DNA of 64,000 bases from Adineta vaga (taxonomy: Eukaryota; Rotifera), in the NCBI GenBank assembly GCA_021613535.1, contig CP075495.1, forward strand, positions 12,214,001 through 12,278,000, given 5' to 3'. The position numbers and the translations under genes were made by a program. This document shows positions 37,001 through 49,289 of this stretch, one piece after another. A model generated the notes under the pieces. The model did not search any database and was not told the origin of the DNA. It saw nothing but the letters and a program-made list of their open reading frames with translations. Every line of letters starts with the position of its first letter. Within the stretch, counting starts at the first letter, position 1.

Positions 37001-39779
37001 TAATAATTGAGTTGTTAATTGTGAAAACCATGTTGATGATTGGCCAAGACCAATTGTTGTTTGTGGTATTGTAAGAAATGTTGGAATAGGTTGTTCATTC
37101 ATATCAATGCAAGCATGACAAAAACGAACTAAGGATTCTAATCGACTTTCAGGTGCAAAAATATGTGTAGCAAGACCAAGAACTGTCCAATGGCCAAGAC
37201 TAGCAATATGACAAAGAAGACGACTTGTTAAACTAGCAAAATCTGATGTTACAGGAAATAGATGAGGATATTTTGGATTTAATGATTGAAGAAAAAGAAC
37301 AAATGCATCGATTGATGAAACATGTGGAAGTGTACTATAGAGAACAGCAAGTAATGGACGAGAACATTGTTGTGCACCTTGTAGAAATCGTAATTTCAAT
37401 TGTTCTGATGACAATGTTTGATCCGTTAGTAAAGCAAAAATATCTTGTTTAAGTAATGGTGTATGATTTTGTTTAACTAATCGTTTAAAGCAACATTTAA
37501 AATGTTCAAATAACATATTATGTTGTTGTACTAATGATAAACATGATATAATATCATCCACACTATAATGAAATAATTGTGCTATAAATAACATTTCAAA
37601 CCAACGAGAACTATTTGCATAGTATGTTAATAATGTTGGTATATGTTGTATTGAATATGTTTGAGAAAAAAGATTAAATAAAACTAATTGTTTAAATGAA
37701 TTCAATGAATTTAAATTTGTTTTTGATAATAATAATTTCAATGATATCGATGTTAAATCTTCTTGTATAGTTGTTTTTAATATTTTCATTAATGAAACAT
37801 ATAAACGTATGGAAAATGTATCTTCATTACATATATCGAATAAAATAATTGCTGAAAGATAATGTTTTAAATTCGTTTGACATGAAACAAGAAGAAAATG
37901 TTTTAAACGATTCAAACGTCGATCGATTAATGTTGAAGAATTTTGTTGATTTTGTTCTTGATCATCAATGGATGATGCAAGAAAATGTGCGAAAGATGTT
38001 AATGGACGATGTTGACCAAATAAATAACGATAATCAATCGATTGTTGTTGATCATTTGTATTATTATTATTATTATCATTTAATGATGAAAAACAATCAT
38101 GTAAATTAGTTAAATCTTCATTTGCACGAAATATGTTTCCTTCTTGCCATGTAAAACATCGAGATAGATCTAATTGACAAAATCGATCAAGTAAATGATA
38201 GATACTTATATCGAATGGATCAATTTTTGAAGATTTAAATAATAATCGTAGTGCCGGATATTTTAAAATCAAAGTTGAATCAATTTCATCACTAGGAATT
38301 CTTGTACCTAGACGAACAAGTCGAACTAATGGATCTAATGGAAGAGTTGAATCAAAGGAATTTTCTAAAACATAATCACAAGGTTTTGAACGTAACCATC
38401 GACACCATTGTTCATCATTATCATTAACAATTGTATTTTCATCATTAATTGAATAATAAATATAAGCTGAATAGATTCGATAAAGTTTACTTTGATTTAA
38501 TATTGATGAATCATCAATATGATCATGTGAAATACAATGCCAAAAGTATGTATCACTCGTATTTGAAGGTATCCAATGAGTAAAACGAACAAATGACCAT
38601 TGAAGAGATGGAATTAATTGTGACCAAATTAGTTCAAAGTTTTTTATTGATTCAATAGAATTTAATTGTTCAAGTAGAGTTAAAGATTGACGAGAAGAAG
38701 CATAGAGATCAGCAAGTTCCAGTTTGGATAGTAATTCCTCATCTAAATGAGAAGAAAAATGAACTAAATAGTGAAGAAGATAAAAGAATACCTTTGATAG
38801 AAAATAAAGGTTGTTCATTGAGTAAATGTCTTCCTTCCGTTTTTAATAACCATTGTTGTTTTTCTCCATCATTTTCATTGATAATCGCCCGTATCCAATC
38901 GAATGTAACTTGCATATATGCAATACCTTTTGCTGATGTGATGATTTGTGATGTTTGTTTTTTATTTGATACAATATCTTCACATTGAAATTTAGTTATT
39001 GTTGATGTTAAAGGAAAAATTCGATTCCAATATTCAATGGATTGTTTTTTATTTTCAACTAAATCAAAAACAGTTTCACTTGTATAAATTTGTTTCAATT
39101 GATTTATCACACTTAATGTATTTCCTTCTTGATTATTGATGAAGAATTCATCACCAAAATCATTTAAATATTGTGCACAAAAGATTCGTAATTGATGATA
39201 AGGAGTTGTTGACATAATACGAAAAATAATATCTAATGGTGCTAAACCAAGACTAAATACAATTTTGATCGATGTTTTACTATCACGATCAGCTAAATTT
39301 TGTACACATGTATTTAAAGCAGCATGAAATAATTCATCAAGTGTAATTTTTTGATCACTTGCAAGAGCTGATTGTGGTGAATTATTGAATAAACAATGAA
39401 GCATGAAATCTTCACGTTTTAAACGTTGTTGAGAACGTTTCCATTGATTTAATTCACTTTGTGTTAAGATTTGTTGTTGTTGAAAGCTTTTTAACATATG
39501 TTGTAGTTGTTTTATAGGTTCTAATTGTAATGAACTGAATTTATTGATAAAATGTTCATGTAAATGAAAGGACAGTTGTCGAGTTTGAAGAAAACTTTCA
39601 ATCGGTTGATTACTATGAGTAAGAGAAAATAAATGATCATTTAAGCAATGAAATAACCAACGATATAAGATAGGTAATTGTGTTTGATCAACTGAATCAA
39701 ATAATGCTGCTAAACTTTGTTTAGTAAATGGTCGTTTGGATATCAAAGCAGCTTGAAATTGAGACTTAGCAAAATCCAT
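34056..39779 (-). CDS. SPG11: Spatacsin (SPG11) homologue
   Basis: Spatacsin works with spastizin and AP-5 in lysosome reformation. Four exons join in frame: 38792-39779, 36124-38742, 35133-36065 and 34056-35071, giving 1,851 residues, shorter than the about 2,440 of human. The C-terminal spatacsin domain is the best-conserved part: [94 protein letters not shown] and [20 protein letters not shown]. The N-terminal beta-propeller of vertebrate proteins is not evident; exon 1 starts directly in helical sequence, so an upstream exon could be missing or that part may be lost. The gap at 39780-41598 has no matching coding sequence that I can see. Confidence 0.92.
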
Positions 39780-41402
39780 GATAAAACTACTTTACTCGAA
39801 CACTTCAATCTTCAAGATATGATGAAAACTAACTGATATATGATGAGAATTGAGAAGAAATTTGACTGATTCATTTTCGCTTTCAGCTATAGACCAATTG
39901 GAATTCAGATAAAGATAGAAGTCGCGCAAAAACATGCACAAACATCATGTACAGTAAGATTAGAATTTTATTTTGAAATATAACCCGGAATTGAATGAAG
40001 TATGTCTTATAGAGAGCAAGTTTTTGAAAACATAGTTATTTGATGGGAAAACATCGATGAAAGCAAACATAAAGTAATAAAATCAATGCTAATGAGCATG
40101 AAAGGATTTAATCTACTTTTCCTCTTTCTCTATCTATTATTTTGAATAAGTAAAATTATAACCAACTCGAACACATATTCAGGTATGCATGGTGATTGTT
40201 TTAATCGACTTTATATATACTGATAGTCATTTTTGTCTACTAGTACTACTGATCAAGAGCTTTTTACCACGTCAGTTACAGGCAAGGAGATAGTGCTAAA
40301 ATGTATTTAATTGATGAAGAGTACATATCAATTGAAAACAATTGCAGAAAAAAAGATTAGCACTGTATATAATGGTCTGTTAGGTGAATCAAGCATAATC
40401 AAAATGTAAAGAATCTTCGTTGATCCTATTATACGGATTTTTTTCACATCTTATCCATTATCAAAAATGGAAAAACAATGAAAAATTATAAATAAATATT
40501 CAGTTCATAATCTTCTTTCTCTCAAGTAATAATTTCAATAAACTCTTTTGTCTACAGACTTGGTTTAAATGTAAATCTTATGTATGTATGTTTATCTTTT
40601 TTCTATCGGTGTCTTTCGTCTATATGAATTCGGAAAAACAACAGCAAAATGAGACATTATGCTTTGGTAACTAACTTCACAAAACAGAGCCGTTTATATT
40701 CTGTTTTCTGAATGCAAACCATGGCAAAACAGTATCTTTACGGTCGTAGATGAACTGTATCGTTTGAGCTAGATAGTACGTCTTGGTTTTTCTTTCTTTT
40801 CTCAAATAATTTTTCTAGAATTTTTTTTCTTGTATAACACATATTTTTGTTGTTTCAACAAAAGAGAAAAAAAATACCTTAAATCGACACACATATCAAA
40901 TTGAAATTGTTTCGATAAGAAAAAAGAATGTTGTTTAAGAAAAATTGTACTATAAATATGATGAAATATGAAATTGATATTTGGTAAAATTGGGAGCAAT
41001 GTGAAGGAAGTTGGAAAAATAGTAGAAGAGATAGTCAATGAAGGAATATTGTATTATGCGAATGACCTTCTGCATTCTCCCTATCGTGATCGCTACAATG
41101 TTGCGTCCAATCTCTAATTTTATCTTCATGAAATGAGAAAGATTTTGAAACGTTGATATTTAATGATTTTTATCAAATGATTTCTTTCAACATAACGTGT
41201 TATATTAATGATGTCCCTTCTTTTTTTTCAATAAGTAAAAATTTCTGCATGGATAATGTTCCATGTGTCGTATTCTCACTAAATACAAAGCGAGAAAACT
41301 GAGAATTTTAAAAAAAAATTTCAAGAAGAAAACAAGAAATCTACATAGAAATATATAATGTATGTTGAAATGAGAAAAGAATAGTTTTAACTTAACAATA
41401 GA

Positions 41403-41437
<35 letters not shown>

Positions 41438-41598
41438 CAGACAGATAGAAAAAAGAATTGTTTTTCTGCAAGAAAATGTTTGTTTTTCAGATTTTCTAAG
41501 AAAAATAAACATATCTGACTCAATTCTGTCAATGATGGTCTTCAACAAGTTGATACTGTTCAGAAAATAAAACAAAGAAAATAAAATGAGTTCGGAAA
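39780..41598. other. Intergenic region upstream of SPG11
   Basis: 1.8 kb with no supported exon. Contains a GA/GACA-rich microsatellite at 41401-41446 and the 3' flank of the small membrane-protein gene. If SPG11 has a 5' exon encoding the missing N-terminus it should be here, but I see no likely frame. Confidence 0.4.
41401..41446. repeat. GA/GACA microsatellite
   Basis: Imperfect (GA)n passing into (GAGACA)n. It produces false long open frames on the minus strand (Leu/Ser runs). Confidence 0.75.
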
Positions 41599-43554
41599 TT
41601 AAACTTGTGTAATATCAATAACACTTGTTGGTCGAGATTCATCAATAAACGGAATATCGTCAAGATTATCATAATAAGAGGATTTCACTGCTGAATTTGT
41701 TGCATTGAAACTAGTTGATGGATTCAATGCACTTTGTTTACCATTTACAGTTGCCTATCAAAGGAAAAATAACATGAACGGTTTTTTATGTTCAAACAAA
41801 AAAAAAACTAATTATTATTTATTTACACTTACGGAATTATTTGCTGCTTTTTGAGATGATTTTCTGCTCGATGATTTTACTGACTGCTCCGGCAGAAGTT
41901 TTGCTTTATTTTCTTGATGTTTCGAGTCTCGTCGACTAGAAATAGAAAAAGAAAACTAATTTGTTACTATGACAATCAGTTTGATTAAACTTCTCTTTTT
42001 TTTTCGCCTATAATTCTAATGATACAACGGTTCTATCGAGAACCGATCTATTCTGTTCAAGAACAAACATGTTTTCAAATTAAACAATTGAAATATTTGT
42101 TATGTAAATCAAATCATTCAGATGATTGCTATCGAAATTATTTAGAAAAGAATCTATCCATTGGTTTTGGACAATTAAGAGAAGTTGAATATGAAAAAAT
42201 AGAAGTTTCAAAACCATCTATTGTTATTTTATCACCCATACTTGAAATTGATGAAGTCGGAATTGTCAAATTAACAGATAAATTAGTTTTATCATTAGAA
42301 AATATTCACGAATATCGAAAACGATATGCAATTGTTCATACTGAGAAAAGTTCCTATCTTATTGGAGGTTACATATTTGATTCAATCAATCTTGTACGTC
42401 AAATGCCTGATCATGACTATAAATATGATCATAAAACGGAACTTCTTCAACCAATTACATCATTACCAACTATGTTAATTAGTTTCGGATTAGCGACTGG
42501 TAAAGAAAATTTTAACTTAAAAGTCTATTGATTTTGTTCAATTAATATCTTTATAGATGGAAAATATCTTGTGATTATTGGTGGTCATACTCCTTCGTAA
42601 ATCTTAACAAAAGAGAAAAATCGACAGTTCATTTTGAAATATTTCTTTGTTCTAGAAATCGACCATCGGCAGACTGTTATATTATGGAAATGAATAATCT
42701 CCCAGAAAAATGGATTTCACTTCCAAATCTTCCATTACCTACAGTAGAAGAACGTCTGTATATGTCAATCATTTCGCATGTAAATTTTCTCTAGTCAGGT
42801 CCGGGAGTTGGAATGATCGATGGTGAAATACATGTCATTGGTGGATTTGATATTTTATCATCGGAAAGTCTTACACATGGAGAATACTATCGTTTAACAT
42901 GGCCAATTGATAATCAATGGAAAAAACAAACTTCAATCGAATCTATACGAGCTCGATCATTAGTCCTTCTAATTCCCAATAATAATGTTCACTCTGGAAG
43001 ACTTATTTATGTCGCAGGTGGTTATAATGTTAATACAAAACGTCGTCCAACAGCTGTACCAACAATACATATGTGTATGTTTTGAAATCTCATTTTTACT
43101 ATTTCGAAATCTTTGTACTATCTTTGATATATAGATAACGAAAAAGAAAAACAATGGAAATGGATTACAACGATACCGAATTTTAAATTAATACATGGTC
43201 TATCATTTAGTGATGATAGATTACATGTTTCCGAGACCTTGTTCAAATCAGATATTGAACATGATACACGAATCATTTGTTCGTATGATTTTAAAATGAA
43301 TCAATGGACAGATTTTAGCCAAAAATAAAATAATATGAGAGTTCTTCTACATACCGTTTTAAACAAATGCATATGCATACGGTTAAACATATTGTCAAAC
43401 AAATCAGTACAGTTATGATAGCAATAGCAAGAAATAAAAATTGCATCATTTCATATTTACGATAAAAGTCATCATTGGTAAGTTTTGATGTCGAATTTAT
43501 TGTTAAATTTGAATCGGAAGCCGACTGATCAGATGATGGTGAGAAATCACTCAT
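41599..43554 (-). CDS. Small single-pass membrane protein with PDZ-ligand tail; host of nested gene
   Basis: Three exons, 43355-43554 (200 nt), 41833-41935 (103 nt) and 41599-41754 (156 nt), join to exactly 152 codons plus frame-consistent phases and the stop TAA at 41599-41601. The N-terminal 36 or so residues are Ser/Asp-rich and lack a signal peptide; one hydrophobic segment follows (QFLFLAIAIITVLICL..CICICL), then a basic stop-transfer, KRRRDSKH. The cytoplasmic tail is Ser/Lys-rich and ends in DITQV, which fits a class I PDZ-binding motif (S/T-x-hydrophobic). I do not recognise the family. Intron 1 (41936-43354, 1,419 bp) encloses the whole kelch-like gene on the other strand. An AG acceptor-like site lies 13 nt upstream of the ATG. 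Confidence 0.7.
42019..43328 (+). CDS. Kelch/beta-propeller-like protein, nested in an intron
   Basis: Four or five exons with short introns; the start ATG is at 42019 and the stop TAA at 43326-43328. Kelch-type blades are indicated by the double-glycine strands SSYLIGGYIFD, KYLVIIGGHTPS, EIHVIGGFDIL and LIYVAGGYNV, each followed by a spacing and a Trp (KWISLPNLP, QWKKQTS, QWKWITTIP, QWTDFSQ). The N-terminal 70 or so residues are Cys-containing and carry no BTB/BACK domain in this window. It is probably a small propeller scaffold; partner and pathway are unknown. It lies entirely inside intron 1 of the opposite-strand membrane-protein gene, 26 bp from that intron's donor. Confidence 0.75.
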
Positions 43555-46500
43555 ATTTAATTGACTATAATAATCAACTATCGATAATACATGTTAAATG
43601 ACGAGGCGAATGCATCCAAATTGAATAGTTATATAGAAATATCTACAAGGAACGAGAATAAAAATTTTCAAGACAAAAAAAGTCAATAAATATGTACAAT
43701 GAAGAAAAGAAAATCGAATAATGATCGAATGAATGAATGAAGAACAAAAAGAAGACCTTCAGATAACAAATAAATTCATGTTAATATCGAATAAGTCTTT
43801 TATTCAAATATTTTTTTGCTCATTAGTAATCGAAATGTCTTTGTGTCAAATTAATTGTGATAAACTATCGACACCTAGCCTATGCTAATGATTACATTCT
43901 TCATTTTGCAAGATATTTCTTCTTCTTTTTGTATCCTAAAGGAAATGGTAATGCTCGAGAAGTGTAATATCATCCTTGATTCCGCTAGGAGCAAAAAAAA
44001 ATGATAAGAAAAAAAGACATTTCGTCTGTGAATAGAATAAGTATTTAGAAAAAACAATTTATATTTACGAAATGAACACAAAGAATAGAAGCGAAAAAAG
44101 AACATGCATGCACACTCGAGAAATATTGATCGAATAAGAATATAAAACGAGTTCTTTTTCTTTCTTTCTTCATAAAGTCTATTTAAGCGAAGCCTTGTTT
44201 AAAAGACAATTGACAATGCTAGTCTAGTCTAGTCAAGACAATCATACATAATCTGATCTTCAAAGCCTTTTTCTTAATATAATTTTACTACTTATCATTC
44301 AACAACTTACCAAATAGTTAACGAAATACTTTTATTGTTTTTTATGTTTAACAAGTAATAAAATAACAATGACAATAGTCTTTTGTTATTGTTAAAAACT
44401 AAATTTCATCATTATATGAGTGTACTTATGCGATTAAAAACATACGAGAGGAAAAAATACTTCATCTAGAACTTTGTTGATAAATTTTTCTCATCATAGG
44501 CATAAACAGAAACAAGATGTGCGTTGGATGTCAGTGAGCATAAAAAAAGAGAGATGTGGCACTATTAAGAAAAAACAGACTACAGACGTTTCTTTTTTTC
44601 TCTTTTCCTTCTTCTTCTTCTTCTCTTTCTCTTTCTCTTCGGTCTTAATTCGACATTTTTTTTCTCTCCTTCTTTCCTCAAGTTTTTTTACTTCTGTACG
44701 AGTGACTATGAATAAAATGAAGGTAACATATTGTTAAGCACCAAAAGACATTAAAAGAAAAATGTTCGATAGAATAAAAGTCAATGCCAACCAAGTATCT
44801 CTCATTTGCTTTGGTTTTCATTCTTCATAAATAAGTTGATTCGAGAGAAATTATATTCGAAATCTTTCATTGACACTGTCGCATACGAATGTGTCGATTT
44901 ATTTTGATTGCTAATTTCAAATTGAGTCTATACACGCCTTCGATTTAATCAATATGATAGTCATGAGTGAACATCGACTTCATCGTAATAATATACTGAA
45001 ATGAATATAAACAAACGATTTACTAAAAATTGACCTTATTGAAATGAATACAATCGATCTATATAGACATATTTTGATTTTATTTCGAGATATGTTTTAC
45101 GTGCTCATCGTTCTCTTCCATTGTTGATGCACATTTGTAAAGGATAATTATAGAGAAAGAACAAGAAGAAAATGGTAAAAGACATCAACAATATAACAAA
45201 ACGAAAAGAAAAATCGGAAGAAATATTCATCCGGCTTGCTCTTTACGTTTAAGTTCCGACTTCTAATATATACATAGATAACAAGCGAATGCGTTTCTTT
45301 TTTTTCCTTTATACTATTATTTAACTCCTGCTGTTACTTAGTCTTTGATGGAGTATATGTGTATGCTTGCACATCACGTCCGTTACTGATTGATTTGCAA
45401 ATAGAGACAATGAGAATAGCAAATGCTCACACATTGAACAAATTGTTCTTCTTTTTTTTCCTGTTTACTAGAATGTTATGTATCTGATTCTCATGTTCAC
45501 TAATGGAAGTCTGCTGTTTATCTTACAACTGAAGTCGTTCTTTCTTTTCATCTCTAAACATTCGATTGTTGACTTATTTTCTTATTCATTATATCTTGAA
45601 CGTGCTAAATACGCATCGAATTTTCTTCTTCTTCTTCTTCTTCATAGTTGTCTTGTATTCCTTTCAAATAAATAATCAAATAAAAAAAGAATAAAATGAC
45701 ATTAATGTTCCATTCCATTCACACTTACATACAAACTTTTCTCTTTTCTTCTGTCTTCAATGCTCTATTTCTGAAATTATTAGACTTATTGGAAGAAACA
45801 AGAGACCAAATGCCTGACACATTTGACAAGAACCATGCATGCCAATACACGACATAGACTGTTACTAAAATTCCAATTAGACATTAGAACTAACATGGGA
45901 GTACATCATCATCACGTTAATATTAATAGTGAACCAGAGCGAAACACAAAGAAAAAAGACAATGCTGATGAATGCTCACCCATTTATGTATGAAATTAGA
46001 AAAGAAAACCTGTTTGTCAGTATGAGTTTGTTGCTTAGTTACGGTCGATCAAAAAGGAATAAACGACTGAATAAAGAATAAGATGTAGACAGAGGAGAGA
46101 GAGAATCTCAAACAAACAATGCACGCTACTATTACTAACGATGAAAAAGTGACAAGCTTGCGCTCGTGTATATTCACGCGGCATGCTCACTTGTCCGCAG
46201 ATAATGGACGCACATGCACGCAGGGCAATTCTCATGAGAAAAAGGGAGAATTTCTTCCGGCTTGTTTCACATATATATATATATATATATATTGAGAGAG
46301 AAGAGTACTAATAATCTTCAAAACATTTTCATACGAAACAAAACATCTACTGTCAAATCGATTTATGTTTTTCTTTTCTTCATAGGAAAAAAAGAAACAT
46401 GAATTTTTCTTTTGTATATTTTTAAACATGCAATTCTCAAGGATTAAGTAACTATTAATTGCTTGAAAATGAAAGAAAATTTTATCAGTATATTTCCTCT

Positions 46501-47053
46501 TTTTCTTTCTCTCATGAACAAAGACATACAGGATATGAGCTGACACAAATGAAGAAATAGTAAATATTATTCCGAAGAAATTCTTACCATTTAAAATTAT
46601 GTCAAGAAGATAAATCGCTTACAGATGTAATTTTCTTTCATATATATATATACTTGAATATCTCTGAGATAAAAAGACAGATGTTTTTCCTTATTATAGC
46701 TAACATTGAGCATAAGAAACGTTGCTGTTTTATATCTTATCAAGTACAAAAAATTAACGGATTAATTTCTCCGTTTTTTCTCAAATATTTGGTTTTGACA
46801 TTTGGGAATTCAGTTTCTTTTCCACTTATTAATTAATTCTCCAAGATATACAAAAACAAAGATTAGTCATCTCTTTTGTTTCTTTATTTTGATCTGCTAT
46901 TAACGTAACTACAGAATATTTCTCTGAATTGAATCCAACATATTGTGTATATTATATTTTTGTTAAGTACAAATGACATATGATATAAAAAGAAGAAAAG
47001 GATTATTTAACAAAAATGAATACACCGGTCCAATCAATTCGTCTGTTCTTCTT
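43555..47053. other. 3.5-kb gene-free region
   Basis: The longest gene-poor stretch alongside 55.5-59.2 kb. AT-rich with pyrimidine runs (about 44580-44640), a short TCTAG-type repeat (44219-44236) and an (AT)n tract (46270-46292). Open frames here are short, low in complexity and lack plausible splice partners. It should include the promoter of the membrane-protein gene and the 3' flank of the SGPP gene. No RNA gene was recognised. Confidence 0.45.
46270..46292. repeat. (AT)n microsatellite
   Basis: Uninterrupted AT dinucleotide run of about 22 nt, followed by GA repeats. Confidence 0.85.
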
Positions 47054-49289
47054 TTACAATTCTGTATAACTATAGTCACGATTAATTCCTAATGCTCGAA
47101 ATATTAACGGACATGTAAAAGATATATTGAATCCAATAGCAAAATAGGTTAAATAATAATAAGGCATTTCAACTTTGCCAAAACGTTTCGATTCCGGATT
47201 TTTCCAATCAAGGCCATAGATTGCACATGTAATACGTAAAACGACAGTTTTAACAATTTGTCGTGTCGCATAAATGAATAACATACCCAATATTGTACGT
47301 ATGACGCATAAACCTAAATTTGGTGCAATAATAGAATATAGTGGTGGTGTTAATGGTCTTTGTAGAAGACCAATTTGATGCATTGCTGTTGTTGCTGAAC
47401 ATAAACCAAATGCACTGCCTAGGATAACTGTTGTATCTGAACGAGCTGTTGACCATTGCTTTAAACTTGGATAACATTTAATAAGAAGAATTCCAAGACA
47501 AAAGTTAAGTATAGGAGAAAAGGAATGTGTCAATTGAAAATCATCTATTTGATCGACATATGGAAACATGATATAAACTAATAATAAAGCATAGATTGTT
47601 CCAGCAACAATATCCTAACGTGAAAGAAAGTAAGAATTATATCATATATATATTAAAATTTTGATTGATGTTTAATACAATATATATGCTTTATATTCAT
47701 TATTAAAGAATAACTTTTAATTCATTTCAATCCAGAGTAACTTTTGTTAAGAAATTACTGTTAGTAGATTATTACTTTTGACATCTAAACTATGAAATTC
47801 ATCTAAATAATTGAACATTGATGTAACAATGTCATATGATAAATCTTTGTCATTTATGGTAAAAATGCTATCTTTTGATGAGGATAATCATATCAGCCTT
47901 ATCCATTTTTTTTTGTATTCCGAAGTGAGCAAGTATTGTATAAAAAATAAAAGTCATATTTACAACAAATTATCATATTTTCGGAAATGAGTTTGTTTTC
48001 CAGTGAAAAAAAATATCTTCTGCATTGTCAAAATGTCATTCAAGTGTTCCTATTTCCGTTCATAAAAACATTGTTATTTGTTTTCTATGAAATGATGAAG
48101 TATAACAAATTAGATTTCATATCTGTCGAAGAAAAATTTACAAGGTCAAATCATTCTGGGTACATTCAGAATTCAACGAAATTGTCGTATGTATTATATG
48201 GTAATTTCGGAAATGTTGCAAACATCAATTATATTCATCGACAGGAAAGAATATCAACTTGACGTTAACAAGACTTTCGATGCATAGTTAGTAGAAACCT
48301 TCTGATCAATCATCATAAATCTACTGATGATTATTTCCTTTCATATAACTTCAAATTATGAAACAAATAAGTTTCTATTCGAGAGCTACTTACAAGAAAT
48401 GTATGCATGCCAAGATATATACGACTGAGACAGACCCATACACATACGACGGCTGCTAGACTTAATCCAAGCCATAGATTGAACTAAAATTACAAATGAA
48501 ATGTATATCGATGTTTTATTGAAATCTTACATCATAGCGTTGATATGAAAGAAGAACTAGTGATAATGGTATACCAGCTGCAAACATGGCATGTGTAGAA
48601 GGAAAACCATATTCTTCAATATAACTAAACAAAGAAGAAAAAAAGATTCTTTGTATAAATATCAATAAATTTTACCGTTTTTCCAGTTTTAAAACAGGTG
48701 GAGAGGCCGGTCGAGGTATAGCTATAATGTCTTTTGTTGCTTGGCCAATATACATAAAGAAGGCCCAAAGTATAGAGATTTTTCTTGCGGCAGCTCCATC
48801 AACATTCCATATCCTAAATAAAATGATTTCGACATTTATTTAAATAGTTAAACAACGAATTTACCATGTTGGATAAAACAGAATATAAAAGATTTCATTA
48901 CCAAGTGCTGCTCCAAATTGAAAAAAATAATACCAAAACCATGATGTAATTTTATAATCAACTCCAGATAATTTATCTCCTCGATGTTCATTTTGATTGT
49001 GACTATGTTGAATTTCTCCAATACATTCATCCAAAACATTCGAATCATAACTTATCTTTCCTTTAGAATGTCGTTTATGAACACCATTGATCGGAAATTT
49101 CTTGTCCATATCATCATCAATTGAAACATTATTGTTATTATTATTGCGATTTAGATTACTATCATCATGTGATGGAATAACATCAGGTTGTCGAGTAATA
49201 TTGGATTCAACACCGAAATATCGCTGAAATCTAGCAACATGTTCAGGTTCATGTAGCCAAATAACGTATGAACGAAGATAACTCCACAT
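47054..49289 (-). CDS. SGPP: Sphingosine-1-phosphate phosphatase
   Basis: A multi-pass ER PAP2-superfamily enzyme that dephosphorylates sphingosine-1-phosphate in the ceramide salvage route. All three phosphatase motifs are present: KDIIAIPRPASPP (KxxxxxxRP), EYGFPSTHAM (PSxH) and SRIYLGMHTFLDIVAG (SRxxxxxHxxxD). The N-terminal region is hydrophilic with an Asn run; about eight hydrophobic helices follow. The short exons at 48.4-48.8 kb carry the catalytic core, and the last exon (47054 to about 47616) holds five or more helices. Intron of about 780 nt at 47617-48393. The ATG at 49287-49289 (MWSYL) follows an AG acceptor-like site by 18 nt. SGPP1 and SGPP2 cannot be separated. Confidence 0.94.

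Noticed and set aside
44219-44236. TCTAG short tandem repeat as telomere-like or transposon end
   Set aside because: Only three units, no flanking inverted repeat or target duplication seen.
46035-46546. Open frames with Cys- and Lys-rich peptides
   Set aside because: Short, no splice-compatible neighbours, adjacent to an (AT)n tract; no family resemblance.
47987-48262. 91-codon plus-strand open frame inside an SGPP intron
   Set aside because: No domain-like pattern, no splice partners, and composition like the surrounding AT-rich intron; no basis for calling it a second nested gene.
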